Below, piece after piece: positions 45,630-54,980 of a stretch of 64,000 nucleotides of DNA (the first letter of the stretch is position 1; every line of letters begins with the position of its first letter). The DNA is taken from NCBI RefSeq assembly GCF_900111405.1, contig NZ_FOHJ01000001.1, positions 1 to 64,000 on the forward strand. The letters are read 5' to 3'. The notes below the pieces were generated by a model. That model searched no databases. It worked only from the letters and a program-made list of their open reading frames with translations, and was not told the origin of the DNA. Both the position numbers and the translations under genes were made by a program. This DNA is from Salinibacillus kushneri (GTDB taxonomy: Bacteria > Bacillota > Bacilli > Bacillales > Alkalibacillaceae).

Positions 45630-45775
45630 CATCTTCTCCCATCCAGACTTTAACTGTCGGTCCCAGATTTTTCACTGGCTCAGCCGCTTGGTATAAACCT
45701 CACGGGTCACGGACTTAGAACTTATCTTAAGTTCATCACCGTCGGTCGGGAATTTCACCCTGCCCCGAAGATTGA
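45630..45775 (-). promoter_or_regulatory. FMN riboswitch (RFN element)
   Basis: The minus strand shows the whole RFN core: CTTCGGGGCAGGGTGAAATT, then CCGACCGACGGTGAT, AAGTCCGTGACCCG, GTGGTATAAACC-type segments in variant form, GAGCCAGTGA, and CTGGATGGGAGAAGA. FMN binding should lower ribU expression. Confidence 0.97.
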
Positions 45776-45942
45776 ATGGTTATTCATTTTTTATACACTT
45801 TTATTATAACGTAGATTTCTAAATTTGTATAGTATTTAGCATATAAAGGGAAGCATTCGTTTAGAATTATGAAATACATCTGGAAGAAAGCACCTGTTCT
45901 CCCCTTTAAACCCAGAGTAAAAAAAGATAAAATTTATCTGGA

Positions 45943-46998
45943 TTAATCCTCTAGTGGATTTAATGATTCATTTCCCTTTAAGTTTACTATCATATCGACA
46001 AGTAAATCAATTTCCTCTTCCATATCTTTCATACTAACGGTTTCAACAGGAGAATGCATATAACGAAGGGGCAAGGAAACTAAAGCAATAGGAACACCTG
46101 CACCTGTATATCGCATTTTATCAGCGTCAGTACCTGTATTTCTTGGTGTAAGTTCATATTGCACATCCATATTTAGTTTAAAAGCTGAATTTTGCAGAAG
46201 CTGGTTGACTTTTCGATTAATAGGAGCACCTTTAGCTAAAACAGGGCCTTTTTCAAGTTGAATATCGCCATATTTGGTTGTATTTACTCCTGGATAATCC
46301 GTAGCGAATGTCACATCACAAGCAATGGCCATTGATGGCTTGATCCCGGCTGCAGCAAAATAAGCACCCCCCATATTTGTCTCCTCATTCACAGTACTGG
46401 TAGCATAAACACCAACTTGAATGTCCTTTTCGGATAACTTTCGTAAAACTTCTGCAACCATAAAGGCACCTGTTCGATTATCCAGACCTCTTCCTGTAAT
46501 GTACCGATCCATGAGTACCTCTGGGTTTCGTTTATAAACAGCTAAGTCTCCTATCTGTACAAATTTCACTATCTCCTCTTTTGACTTAGCACCACAATCC
46601 ACATATAAATCTTCAAATTCCAATTTTTCTTTTACTCCGCCATGATGTTCAGCATTTGCCCCAATTACACCCGTTAGCGTTTGATGAGCGCCTAAAATAT
46701 TCACTTTCATGCCTACTGCAAGCTTTGGGCTAATGCCGCCCATCTTACCAATACGAAGGAAGCCATTCTCTTCAATCTTCGTAATAACAAATCCAATTTC
46801 ATCAGAATGGCCAGCTAATAATACTTTAAAGTCCGCCTCAGGATTTAATACACCAATCACATTACCTGCATGATCTGTTTTGATTTCATCAGCATAGGGC
46901 CTTACATAGTTCATCCATTTTTTTTGAATGTCCATTTCCATACTTGATGGAGATGGGGTACTTAATAAGTCCATTAGAAAAGATTGATTCTGAAGCAT
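45943..46998 (-). CDS. M42-family metallo-aminopeptidase
   Basis: 351 aa. The co-catalytic metal ligands appear in LLAGHSDEIGFV, TGRGLDNRTG, NEETNMGGA, CDVTFATD and the final RYMHSPVE. This family includes glutamyl aminopeptidase PepA and B. subtilis YsdC/YtoP; this copy is probably a cytosolic dodecameric aminopeptidase. The ATG at 46998 lies 8 nt after AAGGAG; the in-frame GTG upstream overlaps the spacer. It has no obvious operon partner. Confidence 0.88.
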   Translation of the reverse strand: MLQNQSFLMDLLSTPSPSSMEMDIQKKWMNYVRPYADEIKTDHAGNVIGVLNPEADFKVLLAGHSDEIGFVITKIEENGFLRIGKMGGISPKLAVGMKVNILGAHQTLTGVIGANAEHHGGVKEKLEFEDLYVDCGAKSKEEIVKFVQIGDLAVYKRNPEVLMDRYITGRGLDNRTGAFMVAEVLRKLSEKDIQVGVYATSTVNEETNMGGAYFAAAGIKPSMAIACDVTFATDYPGVNTTKYGDIQLEKGPVLAKGAPINRKVNQLLQNSAFKLNMDVQYELTPRNTGTDADKMRYTGAGVPIALVSLPLRYMHSPVETVSMKDMEEEIDLLVDMIVNLKGNESLNPLED

Positions 46999-47123
46999 GG
47001 TATTCACTCCTTGATGTATGTATTTAAATGGTTTTAGTTAAACTAATGCGTATGAGAAAAAGACAACACGTTAGCGAAAAAAGTATATCAAACTTAAGTT
47101 TTTATTGAAAGGTGCGGGAAAGG

Positions 47124-48125
47124 ATGCTACAGATGTTTCTACGCTGGTATTTTCAAATTCCAATATATTTACGACTGCTATTAACTGTCATTTTTTTTAT
47201 GTTTCTGTTTGGCTCTGTCATGCATTTGGTAGAACCTGATAATTTCCCCAGCCTTTTCGATGGTTTATGGTGGGCGTTTGTTACAGGATCAACAGTAGGT
47301 TATGGAGACTTTGTCCCATTAAGTATTGCCGGGAAACTTATTGGGATTTTAATGATTTTAGCAGGTGGTGGAATTGTTACATATTATATGGTCACAGTAG
47401 CTTCTGGAGCAGTAGAACGGGAAAAAGAGATGGATAAAGGAAATGTTGCTTATAAAGGAAGCGACCATATCGTCCTTATAGGCTGGAATGAGCGCTCGAG
47501 ACAATTATTAAATATGATCAATGATTACAAACCCACTGAAGAAATTGTTTTAATCGATAATTCTTTAAAAAAAAGCCCTAAACACTACTATCATTTCCAC
47601 TTTATTCAAGGAGATTCATCTTTAGATGATACGCTAAAAAAGGCAAATATTCCACAAGCAAGACAAGTGATGATCACCTCAGATCAATCAAGACCTGAAA
47701 AACAGGCCGATCAGTTAGCTATATTATCAACTGTTGCTGTAAGAGGAGTAAATCCAGACATTCCCATTGTTACGGAAATTTTAACCAAAAATCAAATTCC
47801 AAACGCAGAACGTGCAGGTGCTAATACCGTTATTCGTTCGAACGATTTTATGAGTACATTATTTTTTCATGAAGTTTATCGCTCCTACCCCGTAAAGCCG
47901 TTTGATATTATGCTGGAACAGTTAGCAAGCCAACAATACAACCAGCACGATCTTCCTGAGGAACAAGTAGGGAAAACCTTTTTGGAATGTTCAAATGATT
48001 ATGTGAAAAAGGATGAATTATTATTGGGTATTATCCGGAAAGGGGATGTTTTGATTAATCCACCTTTCCAGATGAATCTTGAAAAAGGAGATCAACTTAT
48101 TGTCCTTTCTTCTTTAAGAGAGTAG
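47124..48125 (+). CDS. yugO: Potassium channel with RCK domain (YugO-like)
   Basis: 333 aa. Two membrane helices flank the selectivity filter TVGYGD (residues 57-62). They are followed by a TrkA-N/RCK domain starting HIVLIGWNERSRQLL and a TrkA-C domain at the end. B. subtilis YugO mediates K+ release in biofilm electrical signalling. Several in-frame starts exist; the ATG at 47124 is 9 nt after AGGTG and is preferred to the GTG at 47112. The 3' end overlaps yugN, on the other strand, by 12 bp. Confidence 0.88.
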   Translation: MLQMFLRWYFQIPIYLRLLLTVIFFMFLFGSVMHLVEPDNFPSLFDGLWWAFVTGSTVGYGDFVPLSIAGKLIGILMILAGGGIVTYYMVTVASGAVEREKEMDKGNVAYKGSDHIVLIGWNERSRQLLNMINDYKPTEEIVLIDNSLKKSPKHYYHFHFIQGDSSLDDTLKKANIPQARQVMITSDQSRPEKQADQLAILSTVAVRGVNPDIPIVTEILTKNQIPNAERAGANTVIRSNDFMSTLFFHEVYRSYPVKPFDIMLEQLASQQYNQHDLPEEQVGKTFLECSNDYVKKDELLLGIIRKGDVLINPPFQMNLEKGDQLIVLSSLRE

Positions 48126-48518
48126 CGCATGTTCTACGGTTTTTATTAAGTCGTCACCTTTGCTCTGGATATCCTCGGGTACTTCTGTATCAGGATCAAC
48201 AGGTGATTGAAATTGATTAATGGGCGCTGTTACATTCCCAATCATCGCATCTTCATCTGTGCCTGATGCATATTGGTGTCCTAATAAGAAGGGTCTGCCT
48301 ACTCTTACTTGAACACCAGGCTCATCTAATTGACCAATCTCTGCATTAAATGGAATACGTAAAAAATAATAGGTTTCTTTACTTTGAAACGGGTAATCAA
48401 AATAACCATGATCATATTCCCAATTACTTCCTATGATAAAGTTAAGCGGCTTTAATTTATTTTCTAAATCATTTAATTCAAACACTTGATTTTCAATAGC
48501 TGAATCTAATTGAAGCAT
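48114..48518 (-). CDS. yugN: YugN-like protein
   Basis: A 134-aa protein of the YugN family, function unknown. It looks like a mixed alpha/beta soluble protein (FIIGSNWEYDHGYFDYPF, then ETYYFLRIPFNAEIGQLDEP, with Gly-rich turns). Position next to yugO repeats the B. subtilis order. The AGGTG site precedes the start by about 9 nt. Confidence 0.82.
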   Translation of the reverse strand: MLQLDSAIENQVFELNDLENKLKPLNFIIGSNWEYDHGYFDYPFQSKETYYFLRIPFNAEIGQLDEPGVQVRVGRPFLLGHQYASGTDEDAMIGNVTAPINQFQSPVDPDTEVPEDIQSKGDDLIKTVEHALLS

Positions 48519-48791
48519 AACAACTCACCTTTTTCTTTAATGAAGTTATGCATAGTATACCCGCCAGTCCCTATTTACATAAAAAAAGGATTTGCCATAT
48601 TATGACTAATGCCTTACCTTTTTATGACTATTTCTTCAATGTTTTGACGAAAAGCAAGTGCTAGAAGATATGCGAAAATTCACGTAAGAGGTGGGAATGA
48701 ATCCTGTAAAGGCAGAATGAATGATGTTTTAAAAAAATCAGCTTTTTTGGAGAATGGTTGGGATGTTGATGAAGTGAAGGATAGATTCTTT
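48519..48791. other. Intergenic stretch, no gene seen
   Basis: About 270 bp between the start of yugN and the pgi terminator. Short open frames on the plus strand lack ribosome sites. Nothing beyond the yugN promoter region can be supported. Confidence 0.4.
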
Positions 48792-48842
48792 AAAACAAAA
48801 CCCCCTATTCCCGTACTATGGATAAGGAATAGAGGGTTTTAT
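48792..48842 (-). terminator. Terminator downstream of pgi and the adjacent repeat
   Basis: AAAACCCTCTATTCC pairs with GGAATAGGGGGTTTT on the minus strand, followed by GTTTT. It follows pgi after the repeat block, so the repeat is probably transcribed as the pgi 3' UTR. Confidence 0.75.
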
Positions 48843-49003
48843 CCGATTGGGGGCTAATCGCAGTCCCTTCCACTTTTCTTTGTCCAGCTCCAGGGCCTAG
48901 CCCCTAGTCGATATAAGGAAACCCCATTACGTGGCAAAATACGCCACTCCATGGGGGTTCCTTATACGATCGGGGCTAATCGCAGTCCCTTCCGCTTTTC
49001 TTC
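48842..49003 (-). repeat. Bacillaceae structured repeat: one full and one truncated unit
   Basis: Reading the minus strand from about 49000, a unit begins GAAAAGCGGAAGGGACTGCG, contains GGAGTGGCG...GCCACG, and ends GGCCCTGGAGCTGGACAAAG. A second unit then begins and stops inside the pgi terminator. Both ends and the internal palindrome match the units at 60936-61218. Confidence 0.75.
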
Positions 49004-50353
49004 TTACTTAAATCTTTGTTCCAGTTTTTCTTTTTCGTCTTCGAAGCCTGGTTTACCTAGTAGGGCGAACATGTTCTTTTTGTAGGCTTCTACACCTGGC
49101 TGGTCGAATGGGTTTACGCCCATTAGGTAGCCGCTGATGGCACAGGATTTTTCAAAGAAATATACAAGATAGCCGAATGTGTAGGCATCTAATTCAGGTA
49201 CTTGGAGAATTAAGTTAGGAACCTGACCATCTGTATGAGCTAATAAAGTACCCTGGAAGGCCTTTTTATTAACATCATCAAAGGTCATGTCAGCAAGATA
49301 ATTCAACCCATCTAAATTTTGCTCATCTTCAGGAACATCAATATCCTGACGAGGCTTTTCTACCTGTAATACCGTCTCAAACATTTGTTTACGTCCATCC
49401 TGAATAAATTGACCAAGGGAATGTAAATCTGTTGAGAAGTTTACGGATGAAGGATAGATACCTTTATCATCCTTCCCTTCACTTTCACCGTATAACTGCT
49501 TCCACCATTCTGAAAAATATTGAAGGGATGGCTCATAATTAACTAATAATTCAATGGACTTCCCTTTACGATACAAAATGTTACGAATAGCCGCATATTG
49601 ATAGGCAGGGTTTGTTGATACATCATCATTATTAAGGTCCTTAGAAGCCTGTTCAGCACCTTTCATCATACTGGAAATATCGACACCTGTAACAGCAATG
49701 GGGAGTAACCCTACCGCTGTTAATACAGAATAGCGGCCACCAACATCATCAGGAATTACAAAAGTCTCATATCCTTCATCTGTAGCCAGCTTTTTCAAGG
49801 CTCCTTTTTCTTTGTCTGTCGTAGCAAAAATACGTTTTTTCGCTTCTTCTTCCCCATATTTTTCAATTAAGAACTTACGGAATACACGAAAGGCCATAGC
49901 AGGCTCCGTAGTCGTTCCACTTTTTGAAATAACATTTATGGAAACATCTTTTCCTTCTAAAACATCGAATAGTTCTTTAACATACGGTCCACTAATGTTA
50001 TTACCCGCAAAAATTACTTGAGGATGTTTGCGTTGATCGTTTGAAAGCATGTTATAAAAAGAATGATTTAATGCTTCAATTGCTGCTTTGGCACCAAGAT
50101 AAGAACCGCCTATTCCAATAACAAGTAAAACATCAGAATTTTGTTGAATTCTCTTGGCGGCCTTCTCAATTCTTTCAAATTCATCTTTATCATAATTTGT
50201 TGGAAGATCAAGCCAGCCTAAAAAGTCATTCCCCGCACCTGTCTGGTTATGTAACGTGTTATGAGCAGTTTTCACCGCATCATACATATATTCAAGTTCA
50301 CGCTCTTGAACAAAATCCGTGGCATATTCATAACGAAAATCAATATGTGTCAT
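49004..50353 (-). CDS. pgi: Glucose-6-phosphate isomerase
   Basis: A 449-aa glycolytic enzyme of the bacterial short type. The motifs [28 protein letters not shown] and [14 protein letters not shown] are complete, and the C-terminal catalytic His/Lys region (AHTDGQ, then [10 protein letters not shown]) is present. The start follows AAGGAG. The repeat and terminator lie directly downstream. Confidence 0.98.
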   Translation of the reverse strand: MTHIDFRYEYATDFVQERELEYMYDAVKTAHNTLHNQTGAGNDFLGWLDLPTNYDKDEFERIEKAAKRIQQNSDVLLVIGIGGSYLGAKAAIEALNHSFYNMLSNDQRKHPQVIFAGNNISGPYVKELFDVLEGKDVSINVISKSGTTTEPAMAFRVFRKFLIEKYGEEEAKKRIFATTDKEKGALKKLATDEGYETFVIPDDVGGRYSVLTAVGLLPIAVTGVDISSMMKGAEQASKDLNNDDVSTNPAYQYAAIRNILYRKGKSIELLVNYEPSLQYFSEWWKQLYGESEGKDDKGIYPSSVNFSTDLHSLGQFIQDGRKQMFETVLQVEKPRQDIDVPEDEQNLDGLNYLADMTFDDVNKKAFQGTLLAHTDGQVPNLILQVPELDAYTFGYLVYFFEKSCAISGYLMGVNPFDQPGVEAYKKNMFALLGKPGFEDEKEKLEQRFK

Positions 50354-50426
50354 ATTTATTACTCCTTTGCAGTAGTTGGTTCAACCAATATTATAACGCG
50401 AATGATGTGTTACAAAACGCGAAATT

Positions 50427-51590
50427 TTATAACGATTTGCGTAAAATCTCTAAAACATCTTCCTTTTCCAGCTTATTAAAGTTGCCAAAAGCACCGTTAA
50501 ACATGGCATGATCTGCGATTTGGTCAAATTTTGAATCATCAATATCATAATTAGCAAGACGATTTGGAGCTCCTAATGAATCCCAGAATTTACGAAGTTC
50601 ATCAGCACCTTCCATGGCAATCTCTTTATCTGATTTTCCATCAGGATTAACATGGAATACACGTACGGCTAATTGTTTAAATCGTTCTGTGTTCACATCG
50701 ATATTATGCTTCATCCAATTAGGGAAAAGAATCGCTAATCCACCTGCATGTGGAATATCATATACAGCTGATACGGCGTGTTCAATATTGTGAGTAGCCC
50801 AATCCCCACGATATCCCATTTGCAGCATTCCATTTAATGCAATAGTACCTGCGTAAAGAATAGTTTCACGATGGTCATAGGACTCCAGATTTTCCAGTAA
50901 TTTAGGTGCTGTTTCAATAATGGATTGGAGAACTCCTTCACACATTCTGTCCTGAACAGGTGAATTTGTCGGCTGATGAAAATATTGTTCAAAAATATGA
51001 GTCATCATATCCACAATCCCGTACACTGTTTGATTTTCAGGTACTGTATACGTATTTTCCGGATCCAAAATGGAGAATTGAGGAAACAGTAGTGGGCTGC
51101 CCCAACCATATTTTTCATTTGTTTCCCAGTTCGTAATAACAGCTCCTGAATTCATCTCAGATCCAGTCGCAGCCAATGTTAGAACCGTGCCAAATGGTAC
51201 AACTTCTTGAGGCTTGGCCTTTTTTGTTACAAAATCCCATGGATCACCATCATATTTGGCTGCTGCGGAAATCGTTTTGGTACAATCAATTACACTACCT
51301 CCACCTACAGCCAGAATAAAATCAACATCTTTCTGTTTGCAGATTTCTGCTCCCTTTTTCACCGTTGCTAAACGAGGATTAGGATCTACACCCGATAGTT
51401 CATGAACATTGATGTCTACTGACTCAAGCTCTTTTAGAACGTTATCATAAATTCCATTCTTTTTAATGCTTCCTCCACCATATACTAATAGTATATTCTT
51501 TGTATCCTCAGGAATTAAGTTTGGCAGGCTTTCTACTTGTCCTTTTCCAAACACAAGCTTTGTTGGATTGTAGAAAGTGAAATGATTCAA
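50427..51590 (-). CDS. yugJ: Iron-containing alcohol dehydrogenase (YugJ-like)
   Basis: 387 aa, type III (Fe/Zn) NAD(P)H-dependent butanol-dehydrogenase family. The coenzyme motif is [12 protein letters not shown]. Metal ligands are in [14 protein letters not shown] and in [21 protein letters not shown]. The start TTG at 51590 ([14 protein letters not shown]) is 9 nt after AAAGGAG and gives the same length as B. subtilis YugJ; an in-frame TTG two codons upstream is too close to that site. Confidence 0.9.
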   Translation of the reverse strand: MNHFTFYNPTKLVFGKGQVESLPNLIPEDTKNILLVYGGGSIKKNGIYDNVLKELESVDINVHELSGVDPNPRLATVKKGAEICKQKDVDFILAVGGGSVIDCTKTISAAAKYDGDPWDFVTKKAKPQEVVPFGTVLTLAATGSEMNSGAVITNWETNEKYGWGSPLLFPQFSILDPENTYTVPENQTVYGIVDMMTHIFEQYFHQPTNSPVQDRMCEGVLQSIIETAPKLLENLESYDHRETILYAGTIALNGMLQMGYRGDWATHNIEHAVSAVYDIPHAGGLAILFPNWMKHNIDVNTERFKQLAVRVFHVNPDGKSDKEIAMEGADELRKFWDSLGAPNRLANYDIDDSKFDQIADHAMFNGAFGNFNKLEKEDVLEILRKSL

Positions 51591-51718
51591 AGTCAAAAAC
51601 TCCTTTCATAAAACCATTTATTTTATTATGTTTGATTTTTTTAGCAAAATCAATTCATAGGAAAAGAAGGACAGATTCACCTTATCCACCTCTGGAGATA
51701 AACCTGTCCCTGTACAAA

Positions 51719-51768
51719 AAAGGCATCGAGCCTGATTTTAACAATAAACCATCAGTCGATGCCAGTAA
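51719..51768 (-). terminator. Terminator after yugI
   Basis: GGCATCGA pairs with TCGATGCC across a loop of about 30 nt containing a second small stem, followed by TTTTTT on the minus strand. A further inverted repeat (GGACAGATTCACC ... AACCTGTCC) lies just beyond at about 51670-51710. Confidence 0.8.
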
Positions 51769-51770
51769 TA

Positions 51771-52166
51771 TTAACTACGGTATGTTTCTTCACGTTCTTT
51801 TGATTGTTTAATCCAATCCTCTAATTTATTCTTAAGCGTATTGAATCCTGCATTTGAATTTGTTGCTGATTGTTCTTTTGGCTGACTCGATTGCTTCGTT
51901 TCTGTTTGTTGCTTTTTAGGTGGCTCTTCTGCTGCACGAATGGAAAGTGAATATTTCCCTTCTTCCTCATTAATATTAAGTACTTTTACTTGCACAACAT
52001 CTCCAACCTTTAAGTGATCATGAATATCTTTTACATAACCATGCGTTACTTCTGATATATGAACAAGTCCTTGTATATCATCATTGAGTGCAACAAATGC
52101 ACCATAAGGTTGAATACCTGTTACTTTTCCTTCCAGAATCTGACCAACTGCTACATTTCCAACCAT
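51771..52166 (-). CDS. yugI: S1-domain RNA-binding protein (YugI / GSP13)
   Basis: 131 aa. One S1 domain fills residues 5-80 (VGQILEGKVTGIQPYGAFVAL, then GLVHISEVTHGYV and DVVQVKVLNINEEEGKYSLSIR in parts). A Gln/Lys/Ser-rich tail and a short C-terminal helix (NTLKNKLEDWIKQS) follow. B. subtilis YugI, general stress protein 13, associates with ribosomes. The ATG at 52166 (MVGNVAVG) is 9 nt after GGAG; the longer frame has no site. Confidence 0.9.
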   Translation of the reverse strand: MVGNVAVGQILEGKVTGIQPYGAFVALNDDIQGLVHISEVTHGYVKDIHDHLKVGDVVQVKVLNINEEEGKYSLSIRAAEEPPKKQQTETKQSSQPKEQSATNSNAGFNTLKNKLEDWIKQSKEREETYRS

Positions 52167-52331
52167 CACGAACAACTCCCGACTGTTTTTTCTCTTTTCA
52201 TTACACAATTAATGATTTTATCATAAACCGGCAAGTCAAGCAAAAGCCCTTTCGTCCATAAATAACATATACTCTATATGTTTACATATAAATTTAGTTC
52301 TTTTAACCTACAAAAAACTCAAAAAATAATG

Positions 52332-52424
52332 TTTAAACAACGTATAATACGGTTATATTATAAATGTAAGACTTTCTCGTATTCCCCCTGTGTAGCAAAG
52401 CGTTTAAGCGCTTTGCTTTTTTTT
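52332..52424 (+). ncRNA. Candidate C-rich small RNA with promoter and terminator
   Basis: In the yugI-patB gap a promoter (TTTAAA at 52332-52337; TATATT or TATTAT at 52354-52361) is followed by about 30 nt with the unpaired stretch TATTCCCCCTGTGT. A perfect terminator then follows, AGCAAAGCG/CGCTTTGCT plus eight T (52394-52424). The RNA would be about 57 nt from near 52368. No open frame or ribosome site lies between. C-rich loops of this kind are used by Gram-positive sRNAs to pair with Shine-Dalgarno regions. Confidence 0.55.
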
Positions 52425-52700
52425 GACTCTAAAATAAATATAGGGGACCAGGAAAAAATGCAGGAATGGCCACATCCAGTCTTATTAAAAAGCAATTAGC
52501 AAGAACTCTTCACCTTCTTATGATAAGTCAACTTCGACTCACTTCGTTGTGCTTTTTTATCTCCTAAGGCTTTCGTGTAATTCGTGCTTCACTAAACGGG
52601 AGCTTCTAACTTTTTTTCTCCTTCTCTTTTGAAAGTGAAAGATTTCTCATTTCCCTTTATTTTCGTTATGATATTAGTATCGATATGTAAAAAGAAGAGG
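52425..52700. other. Intergenic stretch upstream of patB
   Basis: About 275 bp with no supported gene. A stretch around 52515-52610 (GTCAACTTCGACTCACTTCG, then CTCCTAAGGCTTTCG) looks like a degenerate intergenic repeat, but I cannot match it to another copy in the window. Confidence 0.35.
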
Positions 52701-52708
52701 TGATAGAA

Positions 52709-53881
52709 GTGGAGAAATTCCAGCAAAAATGGGACCGAACCGGAACAAGATCTGTAAAATGGGATTTATCGGAAACAATCTTTAAAAATAAAGATGTCCT
52801 CCCTATGTGGGTTGCTGACATGGATTTTCCTTCTGCTGACGCTGTTCAGGATGCAATTATCGAACGTGCTAAGCATAATATCTATGGTTATAACGTGATG
52901 GATCAACCATTAAAGAAGGCTATACATAGCTGGCTCAATAAACGGCATAACTGGGAGATAAATACCAACTGGCTTCTCTTCAGTCCAGGTGTTGTCACTT
53001 CCTTACACATGGTTGTTCAAGCCTTAACGAATGAAAAGGATCATATCTTAATCCAGACCCCGGTTTACCCGCCATTTTATGACGCTATCAAAAAACATGG
53101 TCGTAACCTGGTGAAAAACAGTCTTCAGTTAAAAGATGGAAAATATGAAATTGATTTTGATGATTTTGAGCAAAAAATAAAGGATCATCAAGTCTCCCTG
53201 TTTATTCTTTGTAGTCCACATAATCCCCTGGGACGTGTTTGGACAAAACAAGAGTTATCTAAGATGGGAGAAATTTGTTTGAAGCATAATGTTACCATTG
53301 TTTCAGATGAAATACACGGGGATTTAACCTATCATGAATATACCCATATACCACTAGGCTCCCTTTCAGAAGAATTAAGCCAAAATGTTGTGACCTGTAT
53401 GGCTCCTTCAAAAACGTTTAACCTGGCAGGCTTGCAAGGATCTTATTTAGTTGTACCTAACAAAGATAATCGGGATAAAATCGAACAGCAGTTTAAGAGT
53501 CAAGGGCTCGGAATGCTCAATACCTTTGCTATTGTTGCTATGGAAGCTGCTTACTTACATGGAGAAGAATGGCTTGATCAATTACTGAAGGTTTTACAGG
53601 AAAATAAGCAATATGTCCAAAAAACTTTCCATGAAAATACAAATCTAATCAAGGTTTTAGATGCGGAAGGAACTTATCTTTTATGGCTGGATTGCCGAAA
53701 TATGGGGTTAAGTTCCAGTGAGCTAAAACAATTTTTCCAATCCAAAGCTAAAGTGGGATTAAATGATGGGATTTCTTTTGGACATGAAGGTGACGGATTC
53801 ATGCGTATGAATATTGCATGTCCTAAAGAAATAGTTATAGAAGGTGTACAGCGTATTTTGACTGCTTTGGACGAACGGTAA
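52709..53881 (+). CDS. patB: PLP-dependent C-S lyase/aminotransferase (PatB/MalY-like)
   Basis: 390 aa, fold-type I aminotransferase. It has MWVADMDF and YGYN in the N-terminal region, CSPHNPLGRVW for the PLP-anchoring Asn, SDEIHGDL for the Asp, and SKTFNLAGLQGS with the Schiff-base Lys. These are PatB/MalY (cystathionine beta-lyase-like) signatures. B. subtilis PatB cleaves cystathionine and related C-S bonds. The GTG at 52709 is 8 nt after AGAGG; an upstream in-frame GTG overlaps the site. Confidence 0.9.
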   Translation: MEKFQQKWDRTGTRSVKWDLSETIFKNKDVLPMWVADMDFPSADAVQDAIIERAKHNIYGYNVMDQPLKKAIHSWLNKRHNWEINTNWLLFSPGVVTSLHMVVQALTNEKDHILIQTPVYPPFYDAIKKHGRNLVKNSLQLKDGKYEIDFDDFEQKIKDHQVSLFILCSPHNPLGRVWTKQELSKMGEICLKHNVTIVSDEIHGDLTYHEYTHIPLGSLSEELSQNVVTCMAPSKTFNLAGLQGSYLVVPNKDNRDKIEQQFKSQGLGMLNTFAIVAMEAAYLHGEEWLDQLLKVLQENKQYVQKTFHENTNLIKVLDAEGTYLLWLDCRNMGLSSSELKQFFQSKAKVGLNDGISFGHEGDGFMRMNIACPKEIVIEGVQRILTALDER

Positions 53882-53900
53882 TATACAAATGACGATAGAT

Positions 53901-53935
53901 GTAAAAATGCTTGGAAAATTTCCAAGCATTTTTAT
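53901..53935. terminator. Bidirectional terminator
   Basis: AAAAATGCTTGGAAA pairs with TTTCCAAGCATTTTT around a 2-nt centre, between the convergent patB and SOD-like genes. Confidence 0.93.
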
Positions 53936-53948
53936 AAGGCTCTTTGGT

Positions 53949-54539
53949 TTATTTATCTTTTTGTGGACCATCATCAGCTGGATTTGATGGAGTTTCTTTC
54001 TCATTGCTTTCTTCTAAAGTAATTTGGCCGCATGCTATTCGATTACCTGAATTGCCTCCTGGCTGTGTAATACCATCATCCTGATTCTCAGTAATTATTA
54101 AAGAAGTACCTTCCCCTTTTAATAAGGAATTTTTCCCATCTTTCAGCGTGGCCTCCTGCACAGTTACTTCAACATCAGATAATTTTCCATCTGGGTCCGC
54201 TTCAATATTAGGCATATCTCCAAGATGTGGACCTTCCGGGTGCATTAAACCATGGAGCTTAGAATCAGGATTTAAATGGTTTCCTGCCGATTTAAAGTCA
54301 GGTCCTTCACACTTTGGATATTCATGTACATGAATTCCATGTAGTCCAGGGTTAAGTCCTGATAAATTAAGAGTAATTTTAACACCTTTTGGATCTTCTG
54401 CTAAAGTGGCTTTTCCTAACGAATCACCATCCGGATTGTACATATCAATTTCAATCGGAGTACGGCTTTCATCCTGACAAGCAGTTAAAACAATCAGAAA
54501 AATGATAAAAAGTATGGCAAGGAACTTTTTCACAACCAA
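53949..54539 (-). CDS. Cu/Zn superoxide dismutase-like lipoprotein (YojM-like)
   Basis: About 196 aa. The lipobox LTAC follows a hydrophobic signal. The SOD_Cu fold shows GIHVHEYPKCE (two Cu His), AGNHLNP (bridging His), KLHG and PHLGD (Zn His/Asp), and GNSGNRIACG at the end. The fourth copper His, normally in a 'HE' motif before the last loop, is replaced: the sequence is SLIITENQDD. B. subtilis YojM also lacks Cu ligands. A charged, Pro-rich tail (ETPSNPADDGPQKDK) extends beyond the domain. The start is uncertain: TTG 54542, TTG 54539 or GTG 54533 all follow AAAGG. Confidence 0.88.
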   Translation of the reverse strand: MVVKKFLAILFIIFLIVLTACQDESRTPIEIDMYNPDGDSLGKATLAEDPKGVKITLNLSGLNPGLHGIHVHEYPKCEGPDFKSAGNHLNPDSKLHGLMHPEGPHLGDMPNIEADPDGKLSDVEVTVQEATLKDGKNSLLKGEGTSLIITENQDDGITQPGGNSGNRIACGQITLEESNEKETPSNPADDGPQKDK

Positions 54540-54645
54540 CAACTACCTTTCTCATCATATGTTACAAAGGTAGTTTTACCAAAGACATGATAAATTAAAC
54601 AGAGAGCAAAAACACTCCAATCCCTCTTGAATAGGAGTACTTCGT

Positions 54646-54837
54646 TTAATCATCCCGTTGATTGCTCTGATTAACCTTCATTTGATCTCCATATTGCTTA
54701 TCAATTTTTTCCTGTTCCTTTTTTGAAACTTTAATGAACATTCGTGTCACAATAATCGCAATGACACAAAAAAACAAAACAACAATAATCCCTGGAAAAT
54801 ATTCCATTTTATCTTCTGGAAAATATAAAAACTCCAT
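54646..54837 (-). CDS. Small single-pass membrane protein
   Basis: 63 aa. One helix (YFPGIIVVLFFCVIAIIVTRMFI) is followed by a basic, hydrophilic tail (KVSKKEQEKIDKQYGDQ). It is probably a short conserved Bacillaceae protein with a cytoplasmic tail; no function is known. The ribosome site is weak (AAAGG 13 nt before the ATG), so the call is moderate. It is on the same strand as the SOD-like gene but about 100 bp away. Confidence 0.55.
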   Translation of the reverse strand: MEFLYFPEDKMEYFPGIIVVLFFCVIAIIVTRMFIKVSKKEQEKIDKQYGDQMKVNQSNQRDD

Positions 54838-54980
54838 TCGTTTCTCACAACCTTTTAATCCTATTAAGTCAATTATAACAAAAATAAAAATGGAGCAAAA
54901 TGTATGGTTGGATATTCATTTGTGTTTCGAATAGGTCTATGATAATTTTAACTTAGTTCAATCAGGAGGTTTGATAAATA

